Source: Aureimonas jatrophae
Lineage (GTDB): Bacteria; Pseudomonadota; Alphaproteobacteria; Rhizobiales; Rhizobiaceae
Assembly (NCBI RefSeq): GCF_900104035.1
Contig: NZ_FNIT01000001.1
Coordinates: forward strand, 390,169-454,168
Direction of reading: 5' to 3'
DNA: 64,000 nt
Shown: one piece after another, positions 53,951 through 61,463 of the stretch
Layout of the letters: every line of letters begins with the position of its first letter
Position numbering within the stretch: position 1 is the stretch's first letter
Translations under genes and position numbers: made by a program
The notes under the pieces: generated by a model
Told to the model about the DNA's origin: nothing
The model's input: only the letters and a program-made list of their open reading frames with translations
The model's database searches: none

Positions 53951-55023
53951 CGCTTGAACAGAAACACCGCCGCGACCACGACATAGACGGTCGCATAGAT
54001 TCCGGCCCCGCGCGCGAGCGCCTGGGGCCGGGCGCGATCGAGGCGGGCGCGCAGTCGCCGGTAGATCGCAAGGTCGAGGAGACCCAGCGGAACCGAGACC
54101 GCCAGCGACAGCGTCACCGCCAGAAGCCAGAGGATGAGCGGCGGGGCCTCCATGCCGCGCATCACCACGAGCACCACCGGGACGTGGCAGAGATAGAGCG
54201 CGTAGCTCCAGTCGCCGAGCCGGGTCGCCAGGCGTGCGACGAGACCTTCGGGTCCCGAGCGGGGCGGAGCCGACAGGGCGAGGCCCACCAAGATCACGCC
54301 GACCAGCGAGGCGAGAAGCCGGCCTGCGGTGAAGCCGAAGCCGAGAAGCAGCATGGCGAGCCCGGCCGCCACCGCGCCGAGCGCCGGCTGGAACAGGCCT
54401 CGACGGACGAGGTCCGGCACGAGAAGTCCGCCTGCGAAGGCTGCGTTCGCCGCCAGGAACGGCAGATCGACGATCGTGGGAACGAGTGTGGCCTGGCGCA
54501 ACTCCGGGAGCCAAGCGGCCGCCACCAGGATCACCGCCAGCCAGCCGAGCGCGAAGAGGCGCAGGCGCCGCGCCCCGCCGAGCGCGGCGAGCGCCGTGAG
54601 TGCCATGTAGTAGAAGAGCTCGAAGATCAGCGTCCACTCGACGCGCAGGCGATAGGAGCCGTTGTCGCCGATCGGCACCAGCGAGAGGGCGCGCAGGTCG
54701 ACCGACACTCGGCCCGTCACGAGCGGTGGCAGGAGCAGCGAGGCGACCAGGAAAGCGGGGTACAGTCGTGCGACGCGATGCAGGAGGAAGAGCGGCGGCG
54801 CGGTGCGCGGCAGCAGTTCGGCCATGAGCGCGCCCGAGATCGCAAAGAAGATCGCGACGCCCAGCAACCCGAACGTACCGCCGAAGATCGCGGACATCGT
54901 CGCGTCGCCACGCTCGGCGGCAAGGTAGTGCGAGGCATGATAGAGCAGCACCATCAGGGCTGCGACGGCGCGCAGCCACTGGATGTTGCGCTGGCGCGGC
55001 AGGGGCGCGGCGGCGTTATCCAA
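53947..55023 (-). CDS. Acyltransferase family 3 (OafA-like) membrane protein
   Basis: The 358-aa protein has about ten predicted helices and the acyltransferase-3 motifs: RNIQWLRAVAALMVLLYH near the start with the His-containing loop, AIFFAISGALMAELLP, and RVARLYPAFLV. Such proteins add acyl groups to surface sugars or lipids. It lies five bases downstream of the first DUF2147 gene, so the two DUF2147 genes and this one may form an operon. Confidence 0.87.
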   Translation of the reverse strand: MDNAAAPLPRQRNIQWLRAVAALMVLLYHASHYLAAERGDATMSAIFGGTFGLLGVAIFFAISGALMAELLPRTAPPLFLLHRVARLYPAFLVASLLLPPLVTGRVSVDLRALSLVPIGDNGSYRLRVEWTLIFELFYYMALTALAALGGARRLRLFALGWLAVILVAAAWLPELRQATLVPTIVDLPFLAANAAFAGGLLVPDLVRRGLFQPALGAVAAGLAMLLLGFGFTAGRLLASLVGVILVGLALSAPPRSGPEGLVARLATRLGDWSYALYLCHVPVVLVVMRGMEAPPLILWLLAVTLSLAVSVPLGLLDLAIYRRLRARLDRARPQALARGAGIYATVYVVVAAVFLFKR

Positions 55024-55028
55024 GCGCT

Positions 55029-55361
55029 TCAGCGCGTCCAGGATTGGGAGCGGCAGAAGACCTTCGCGACGCAGCCCGTCAGCACCAGCCGATCGCCGGC
55101 AACCTCGGCCCGGCCGTCATAGGTCTTGTCGGTCGACGGGTCGGTCACGGTCCCCGTATACTGCGGGCCGGCGCCACTCATCCGGCCGACGCTCTTGCCC
55201 TTGTAGCGGCCGCTCTCGACACGACCGCAGAAGCCTCCGGGACACGGTGAGTAGGTCACGCGCGCGCCGTCGGACACGCGCCATTCGCCCAGTATCGCCT
55301 CGGCGCTTGCCAGCGATGCCGTGCCGAACGTCATCGCCATTGCGAGAAGAATCCGGGTCAT
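55029..55361 (-). CDS. DUF2147 secreted protein, copy 1
   Basis: A 110-aa protein with a signal peptide (MTRILLAMAMTFGTASLASA) and a DUF2147 lipocalin-like domain: WRVSDGARVTYSPCPGGFCG, the YTGTVTDPSTDKTYDG turn, and the closing RLVLTGCVAKVFCRSQSWTR with its Cys pair. DUF2147 proteins are small periplasmic beta barrels that appear to bind a hydrophobic ligand; function unknown. AGGAAGG precedes the start by eight bases. Confidence 0.85.
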   Translation of the reverse strand: MTRILLAMAMTFGTASLASAEAILGEWRVSDGARVTYSPCPGGFCGRVESGRYKGKSVGRMSGAGPQYTGTVTDPSTDKTYDGRAEVAGDRLVLTGCVAKVFCRSQSWTR

Positions 55362-55418
55362 GGGCGGCCTTCCTGGGATCGGGGGGCCGTTCTGCCCGAT
55401 CCTGGCGCCGCGTCAACC

Positions 55419-55778
55419 TCAGATGCGAGACAGGGACTGGGACCGGCAGATCAATCCGCCGAGGACACAGCCGGAGACCGAGAGCGTGTCGCCGCTCAGC
55501 TTTCCCTTGCCGCTGAACTCCTTGCCGCCGCGCGTGTAGTCGGTGACCGTGCCCTCATAGGCGCCCGCGCCGGTGGCGCGCATGCGCCCGAAGGTCTTCC
55601 CCTTGTTGGGGCCGTTCACGTAGGTCAGGCAGAAGTCGCCGCCGCAGGGCGCGATCGTGGCATCCGAACCCGACGGCATCTTCCAGCGACCCTCGATCGG
55701 GTCGGCGAGCGCCGCACCCGTGGCGGCCAGAAGGGTCATCGTGGCGAGCGCCGTCGCAAGCCGGTTCGTTCTGCGCAT
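55419..55778 (-). CDS. DUF2147 secreted protein, copy 2
   Basis: A 119-aa protein starting at 55778 (GGAGGA upstream), with a signal peptide ending ALADP, then the same domain as its neighbour: CGGDFCLTYVNGPNKGKTFG, GAYEGTVTDYTRGGKEFSGK and a final SVSGCVLGGLICRSQSLSRI. It has the same Cys pairs as copy 1, so the two arose by tandem duplication. The 57-bp gap between them suggests joint transcription. The longer frame to 55898 has no ribosome site. Confidence 0.85.
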   Translation of the reverse strand: MRRTNRLATALATMTLLAATGAALADPIEGRWKMPSGSDATIAPCGGDFCLTYVNGPNKGKTFGRMRATGAGAYEGTVTDYTRGGKEFSGKGKLSGDTLSVSGCVLGGLICRSQSLSRI

Positions 55779-56160
55779 CGTGGTGATCCTCCCCAAGACG
55801 GCGCCGCGCTTCGTGTGGCCGGGTCGCCGTTGACGAAGACGTAAGCGGAAACGCCGCATCGCGGCAAGTGGATCTCCCTCCTGCGAAACAGGGGACACAG
55901 CGCGCGGTATCGAGCGGAACAGATGCTTGTGGAAAACTACGGGCGCGCCGCCGCAACCGAGCGGCTCGAAGCGGCACCCGCAACGCGCGAGCCCCGCTAC
56001 GGCAGGCGTTCGCGCGCAGGGTGGCCTCGACCTTGCCGAAGCGTGAACGTCCGCTTCAGCTTCGGTTAGGCAACCCCCTTAAATTGCAGTCAAATTTTAC
56101 GCGTCACTCTTCATCCAACGCCCGAACAACAAAGGGCGAAGGATCAGGAGAGCGACAACC
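55779..56160. other. 382-bp divergent spacer between DUF2147 and Sel1-like genes
   Basis: The right half turns AT-rich (about 56075-56100) and holds a candidate CtrA box at 56079-56093. Short inverted repeats (for example GAAGCG/CGCTTC around 56038-56057) are also present. No gene is recognised. It must carry the promoters of both flanking genes. Confidence 0.35.
56079..56093 (+). promoter_or_regulatory. CtrA-box candidate upstream of the Sel1-like gene
   Basis: TTAA-ATTGCAG-TCAA matches seven of the eight fixed bases of the CtrA site TTAA-N7-TTAA. It sits 67 bp before the start codon in an AT-rich stretch of an otherwise GC-rich region. CtrA binding is inference from the motif alone. Confidence 0.4.
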
Positions 56161-56433
56161 ATGGCACGGTTCGACATTCCGCATGCAGACTTCGGCACCG
56201 CCCTCGTGGCTCCGCTGCCGATCGGCGAGGCCCTGATGGAGCGGGGCCTTTCGGCCGCAGCCGGCCGCGAGGGCCCGGTCGACCTCGTATCGGCGCACAT
56301 GTTCTTCAACCTGGCCGACCAGATGGGCGCCGAAGACGCCGCCTACCACCGCGCCGAGATCGCGGCCTCGCTCACCAAGGCCGAACTCGGGCGCGCCCTT
56401 CGGCAGGCCCGCGAGTGGCTCGTTCAGCACTGA
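56161..56433 (+). CDS. Small Sel1-like repeat protein
   Basis: A 90-aa soluble protein whose second half, VDLVSAHMFFNLADQMGAED then RAEIAASLTKAELGRALRQA, follows the Sel1 helix-turn-helix pattern (xAHxWFNLAAxxG, then a helix of RxxIAxxM...). This matches short Rhizobiales Sel1 proteins that carry one degenerate repeat. Sel1 repeats mediate protein contacts; the partner is unknown. AGGAGAG lies eight bases before the ATG. Confidence 0.75.
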   Translation: MARFDIPHADFGTALVAPLPIGEALMERGLSAAAGREGPVDLVSAHMFFNLADQMGAEDAAYHRAEIAASLTKAELGRALRQAREWLVQH

Positions 56434-56436
56434 GCG

Positions 56437-57534
56437 TCATCCTCGCGCGGCCCGGAGCGCACGATCGAGGGCATCCGCGAACAGGTTCAGTTCCTCGTCG
56501 CGGCCGACCGTCACGCGAATCAACCGGTCGAGCGGCGCGATGCCCGGCATGCGGATGAAGACGCCCTCCGCCAGAACGCCTTCCAGGACGCGTCGCGCGA
56601 AGGCGCCGTCCCGGCCACAGTCGATCGCGACAAAGTTCGTGGCGGACGGAAGGGGGACAAGGCCGGCGTCGCGTGCGATGCCCGACAGGATGTCGCGGGC
56701 TCGGGCGATGCGCGCGACGATCTCGGCGAGATAGGCCTCGTCGGCGAGCGCTGCCAACGCGCCGGCCTGCGCCATGCGCGACACGCCGAAGTGGTTGCGC
56801 ACCTTGTCGAACTGTCGCACCGCCTCGGGCTCGCCGAAGACATAGGCGACGCGAACGCCGGCCATGCCGTGCGCCTTGGAAAAGGTCCGGAACCGCAGGA
56901 GGTTGGGGCGCAGCCAGTTCGCCGGCGGCAGGGCGCCCGCCGGCGCGAGGTCGCTATAGGCCTCGTCGAGCACTACCAGCGTTTCCGGCGGGACCGCCTC
57001 CGCGAACGCGCGGATCTCGTCCGCCGTCCGCCAGCTCCCCGTCGGGTTGTCGGGATTGGCGACATAGACCAGCTTCGGCCGGATCTCCCGCGCACGAGCC
57101 GCCAGGGCCTCGAGGTCCTCCCGGTCGTCGCGGTAGGGCACGAAGTCGAGCCGTCCGCCATGGCCGGACACATGGTAGTTGAAGGTCGGGTAGGCGCCGA
57201 GCGAGGTCACCACCGTATCGCCGGGGTCGAGCGTCAGCTGCGCCAGAAGTCCGAACAGCCCGTCGATGCCTTCGCCCACCGTGACGTGCGCGCCGGTCAG
57301 TCCGAGTTGCGCGGCGATGGCCTCGCGCAGCCCATGCTGCTCGGGGTCGCCATAGGCCCAGCTGCCGCTCGCCGCCTCCGCCATCGCCGCCAGCACACGC
57401 GGCGAGGGGCCGAACACGCTCTCGTTGGCGCCGAGACGAGCCCGAAAGGGGCGTCCGAGCCGTCGCTCCAGCGCTTCCGGGCCGACAAACGGAACGGTGG
57501 CGGGCAATGCCTGGGTACGAGGGGTGAAGAACAC
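56437..57534 (-). CDS. PLP-dependent aminotransferase, HisC-like
   Basis: A fold-type I aminotransferase with RLGANESVFGPSPRVLAAMA, the PLP-binding AYPTFNYHVSGHGG, the NPDNPTGSW loop, DEAYSDL and the Schiff-base Lys in FRTFSKAHGMAGVRVAYVFG. Such enzymes include histidinol-phosphate and aromatic aminotransferases; the substrate is not fixed here. I chose the GTG at 57534 (365 aa) because the native N-terminus of the group is xFTPRTQALPATVPFVGPE and a GGAGG lies upstream. ATGs at 57570 and 57639 would add residues of no obvious homology. Confidence 0.87.
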   Translation of the reverse strand: MFFTPRTQALPATVPFVGPEALERRLGRPFRARLGANESVFGPSPRVLAAMAEAASGSWAYGDPEQHGLREAIAAQLGLTGAHVTVGEGIDGLFGLLAQLTLDPGDTVVTSLGAYPTFNYHVSGHGGRLDFVPYRDDREDLEALAARAREIRPKLVYVANPDNPTGSWRTADEIRAFAEAVPPETLVVLDEAYSDLAPAGALPPANWLRPNLLRFRTFSKAHGMAGVRVAYVFGEPEAVRQFDKVRNHFGVSRMAQAGALAALADEAYLAEIVARIARARDILSGIARDAGLVPLPSATNFVAIDCGRDGAFARRVLEGVLAEGVFIRMPGIAPLDRLIRVTVGRDEELNLFADALDRALRAARG

Positions 57535-57725
57535 GAGCGGCCATGCCTCCGTTGCGGACCGTCTCCTCATACGGTCTTCGCGCGAGGAACGAAACGGGCT
57601 TGCGGCGGAGAGGTCGGCCGGGTGAAAAGCGTGGGACAATCGGCACTTGGGGCATACGCGCCCTTGAACCGCCGCCTTCGTCTCCTCACACCAGTTCCCA
57701 TGTCCCGCGTTCAGCTAACCCGTCC

Positions 57726-58847
57726 ATGATCCGCTTCCTCCACACGGCTGATTGGCAGATCGAGAAGCCCTTCGGCGGCTATGCGCCCGACGTCGCCTTC
57801 GCCCTCAAGGAAGCGCGCTTCGGGGCCGTCGAGCGCCTCGCGCGGCTGGCGGGGGAACGGCGCGTCGACTTCGTGCTCGTGGCGGGCGACGTGTTCGATG
57901 CCAACACCGTGTCGGACCGCGCGATCCAGCGCACGCTGGACGCGATGGCGCTGTTCGCGGGCGACTGGGTACTCCTTCCCGGCAACCATGACGCCGCGGT
58001 CGCCGTATCGGTGTGGACGCGGATCGAGCGCTTCCGGCATGCCGCCCGGGTCATCGTCGCCGAACGGCCGGAGCCCATCGTCCTGTGCGACGGGCGCGTC
58101 GTGGTGTTGCCCGCGCCGTTGCAACGGCGGCACGAGGGCGCCGACGTCACGGCCTGGTTCGACGCGGCGGAAACGCCGCCCGGCGCCGTGCGCGTCGGCC
58201 TGGCGCACGGGGCGGTCTCCAACCGCCTTCCGGCCGGCGCCGAGAGCGACAATCCGATTGCGGACGACCGTGCGAACCGCGCGCGCCTCGACTATCTGGC
58301 GCTTGGAGACTGGCACGGTTTCCTCGAGATCGCGCCGCGCACCGTGTATTCCGGCACGCCCGAGCCCGATCGCTACCCGGCCAACGAGCCGGGCTTCGCA
58401 GCGCTGGTCGAGATCGATGCGCCGGGCAGCCTGCCTCGCGTCGAGAAGGTGGCGACTGCCCGCTTCCGTTGGATGCGCCTCGACGTCGAGTTGCACGGCG
58501 ACATCGGCGCCCTCGACGCCGCGCTGGACGCGCTGGGACCGACCGGCACGACGCTGATCGATCTGACGCTGCGCGGCACGCTGCCGATCCGCGAGCGTGT
58601 CGCGTTGGAGGAGCGGCTGGAGGCGTGGCGCGCCCGGTTCCAGGACCTTCGCCTCGACGATGCCGGTCTCGTGGACGAGCCGGATGTCGACGACCTCGAC
58701 GCCATCGACCTTTCGGGTTTCGTGCGCGTGGCTGTGGAGCGTCTGCGCCGGCGGGCGGCCGATCCCGCCGATCCGGAGCGCGAGGCGGCCGCGCTCGCCT
58801 TGCGCATGGCCTTCGTCGACCACGCGCGCCCGACCAAGGCGGGCTGA
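57726..58847 (+). CDS. SbcD/Mre11-like DNA repair nuclease
   Basis: A 373-aa metallophosphoesterase of the SbcD/YhaO group. The five phosphoesterase motifs are visible: LHTADWQIEKPF (Asp9; the usual second metal ligand His is Gln11), LVAGDVFDA, LLPGNHDAA, VGLAHGAVS and ALGDWHGFLEI, followed by a C-terminal capping domain with acidic stretches. It should form a nuclease complex with the ATPase encoded six bases downstream. The Gln in motif I occurs in some bacterial and archaeal relatives and could change metal use. Confidence 0.88.
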   Translation: MIRFLHTADWQIEKPFGGYAPDVAFALKEARFGAVERLARLAGERRVDFVLVAGDVFDANTVSDRAIQRTLDAMALFAGDWVLLPGNHDAAVAVSVWTRIERFRHAARVIVAERPEPIVLCDGRVVVLPAPLQRRHEGADVTAWFDAAETPPGAVRVGLAHGAVSNRLPAGAESDNPIADDRANRARLDYLALGDWHGFLEIAPRTVYSGTPEPDRYPANEPGFAALVEIDAPGSLPRVEKVATARFRWMRLDVELHGDIGALDAALDALGPTGTTLIDLTLRGTLPIRERVALEERLEAWRARFQDLRLDDAGLVDEPDVDDLDAIDLSGFVRVAVERLRRRAADPADPEREAAALALRMAFVDHARPTKAG

Positions 58848-58852
58848 GACCG

Positions 58853-61456
58853 ATGCGCCTTCGCTCGCTCTCCTTGCGCAACTTCGCCGGCTCCGAAGCG
58901 CGTGATCTCGATGGGTTCCAACCCGGTCTCAACGTCGTGGTGGGCGACAACGAGGCCGGCAAGTCGACCTTGCTTCTCGCGCTTCGCTCGGCCCTGTTCC
59001 AGCGTCACCGCGCCCAGACCGAGGTGATCCGGCTGCTGGCGCCCTATGGGCGCCAGGTTCGGCCCGAGGTCGTCGTCGAGTTCGAGACGGGCGGCGAGAG
59101 CTATCGCCTGCGCAAGGGATTTCTGCAGAAGCCCGAGGCGGAACTGACCTGGGCCACCGGCAGCCTGACCGGCGAAGCCGTCGAGGAGCGGCTGGCCGAG
59201 ATCTTCCGCTTCAACCATTCCGGTGCCCGAAAGGCGAAGGAGGGCGACTATCCCGGCGCCTTCGGTCTTCTTTGGGCCGACCAGGGCCGCGCCTTCCAGG
59301 GGCTCGATCTCGGACAAGGGCGCGACGCCGTGGCCGCATCGCTGGAGGGCGAGGTCGCGCAAGTGCTCGGCGGCGATCGCGGACGCTCTCTGCTTCTGCT
59401 CGCCAAGGCGCGGCATGACCGCTTCTTCACGGACCGCGGGCGCGTTTCCGTCAACTCGCCCTTGAAGGCCGTCGAGGATCGGCTGGCCGAGCTCGGCCGC
59501 GACCTCGCCGAGCGCGAGACCCTCGCACGCAGCTACCAAGACAAGATCGAACGTCTGCATCGCCAACGCGATCGGCTGCGCGGCTACGAGCGCGACGACG
59601 TCGTGCGCGCGGCGGAACGGTCGCTGCGCGCCGCCGAGGAGGCGCTGGCGGGACTCGGTGCCTTGCAGCGCGAGGCCGACGAGGCCAAGCGTGCCCTGCG
59701 ACAGGCCGAGCTGGCACGCGAGGCGAGCGTCGAGCGGATCCGCGCGCGCGAAACATCCACGCACGCCGCGCGGCGAGCCGAGGCGCAGGCGAGCGAGACG
59801 GCCGAGCGCCTGGCGGAGGGAGAGGCGCGCCTGACGCGCGAGGCTGAGGCCCTGACGCACACCGAGGCACGAGTGGAAGCGGCGCGAGCGCTGGAGGAGC
59901 GACTGGCGGCGCATGCCGGCCGTGCGGCGCGCCGGGCGGAAGCCCGGCAACTCGCAGCGGCACTGGTGGCTGCGGAGGCGCGTCACGCACAGGCATCGGC
60001 GCTCGTTGAGAAGCGGGCCGCCGTTTCGCGATCCGAGCCGGGCTTCGACGCCGGTCTCCTGAAGACGCTCGATGCGCTGGAGCGTGCCGCGCGCGAGGCG
60101 GCGATTCGGCTGGAGGGCGCAAGTCCGGTCCTGCGCCTTCTTCCGCTCGATGGCCGAGGCGCGCGCGCGGACGGCTCGCCGCTGGAAGCGGGCTCGGCGT
60201 TGCGCATCGATCGGCCGCTGCGCATCGATCTCGACGGCTTCGGCACGATCGAGATCGAGCCGGGCGGGGACGGCGAGACGCTGCGGCGCGAGGCGGATCG
60301 CGCGGCCCTCGCGCTCGGCGCCAAGTTGCGCGCGGTCGGTGCGCCCGATGCCGACGACGCGCGCCGGCGTGCGCGCGAGAACGAGGAGCGCGTGCGCGAG
60401 CGCGACCGGCTCGACGCGCAGGTTCGCCTTCTCGTGCCGGAAGGGCTGGCGGCCCTGGCGGAGACGATCGCGGCGGACCGCACCCGGCTGGCCGACCAAC
60501 AGGAGTCCGAGCCGGCCGACGAGGACGTCGGCGACTGGGACGGCGCCAGGCGCGATCTTGCCGACGCCGAGCGGTCGGCGGGTGCGGCCCGGCAAAGCGT
60601 GGCGCGGGCGCGCGAAGCGGTGGCGGCGCTGCGGAGCGAGGCCGCGCATGCGGGCGCCGACGCGCATCGACGCGCCGAGGAGTTGCGCGACGCCGAGCGG
60701 GATCGGCCGCATGCCGCCCTCGTCGCCGATCTGGCCGCCGCCGACACGGAGCGAGCCGGACGCGCGCTCGCCTTCGCCCAGCGCCGCGACGCGCTGGAGG
60801 CGGCCGATCCCGAGACGGCGCGCCGCACGCTCGAATCGCGCCAGCGGGCCCTGGCCGCCGTTCGCGAGGACCAGTCCCGGCTGCAGGCCGAGGTCGCGAC
60901 GCTCGAGGGCGAGCTCGGATCGCAGGGACTGGTCTCGCTGCATCCGGAGATCGAGCGCCTGCGGGGTGAGATCGCCGCGGCCGAGGCGCAACGGCAGAGG
61001 CTCGCGCTGGAGGCCGAAGCCTCGCGACTCCTTCACCAGACGCTCGCCGACGCCCAGCGCGAGGCCCGCGAAAGCTGGCTGGGCCCAATCAAGCAACGCG
61101 TCGCGCCATACCTGCGCCTGCTGCACGCCGAGAGCGACGTCGAGTTCGACGAGTCGACGCTGGAGATTGCAGCCCTGCGCCGGCGCGGCACGGAAGAACG
61201 CTTCGACCGCCTGTCGATGGGCGCGCGCGAGCAGGTGGCCGTGGTGACGCGCCTCGCGCTCGCCGAGGTTCTGAAGCGCGGCGGACATCCGGCGGCGGTG
61301 ATTCTGGACGATGCCCTGGTGAACACCGACGAAGTGCGGCTTCAGCGCATGCACATGGTGTTGCAGCGGGCCGCCGACATGGGCCTGCAGGTCATCGTGC
61401 TGACCTGCCGCGAACGCGACTTCCGCGACTTGGGAGCGCCGATCATCCGGCTCTGA
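58853..61456 (+). CDS. SbcC/Rad50-like AAA ATPase without a zinc hook
   Basis: The 867-aa partner of the upstream nuclease has an N-terminal Walker A (VVVGDNEAGKSTLLLAL, preceded by MRLRSLSLRNFAGSEARDL), long coiled coils (~residues 215-410 and 490-740), and a C-terminal Walker B region (AVILDDALVNTDEVRLQRM) after the signature RLSMGAREQVAV. Rad50/SbcC proteins have a CxxC zinc hook at the coil tip. Here the coil is instead interrupted (~420-475) by a Gly/Pro-containing, beta-like piece (RLLPLDGRGARADGSPL, then IDLDGFGTIEIEPGG) and the protein has no CxxC at all. It is of the YhaN-like type. Confidence 0.88.
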   Translation: MRLRSLSLRNFAGSEARDLDGFQPGLNVVVGDNEAGKSTLLLALRSALFQRHRAQTEVIRLLAPYGRQVRPEVVVEFETGGESYRLRKGFLQKPEAELTWATGSLTGEAVEERLAEIFRFNHSGARKAKEGDYPGAFGLLWADQGRAFQGLDLGQGRDAVAASLEGEVAQVLGGDRGRSLLLLAKARHDRFFTDRGRVSVNSPLKAVEDRLAELGRDLAERETLARSYQDKIERLHRQRDRLRGYERDDVVRAAERSLRAAEEALAGLGALQREADEAKRALRQAELAREASVERIRARETSTHAARRAEAQASETAERLAEGEARLTREAEALTHTEARVEAARALEERLAAHAGRAARRAEARQLAAALVAAEARHAQASALVEKRAAVSRSEPGFDAGLLKTLDALERAAREAAIRLEGASPVLRLLPLDGRGARADGSPLEAGSALRIDRPLRIDLDGFGTIEIEPGGDGETLRREADRAALALGAKLRAVGAPDADDARRRARENEERVRERDRLDAQVRLLVPEGLAALAETIAADRTRLADQQESEPADEDVGDWDGARRDLADAERSAGAARQSVARAREAVAALRSEAAHAGADAHRRAEELRDAERDRPHAALVADLAAADTERAGRALAFAQRRDALEAADPETARRTLESRQRALAAVREDQSRLQAEVATLEGELGSQGLVSLHPEIERLRGEIAAAEAQRQRLALEAEASRLLHQTLADAQREARESWLGPIKQRVAPYLRLLHAESDVEFDESTLEIAALRRRGTEERFDRLSMGAREQVAVVTRLALAEVLKRGGHPAAVILDDALVNTDEVRLQRMHMVLQRAADMGLQVIVLTCRERDFRDLGAPIIRL

Positions 61457-61463
61457 CAAGACA

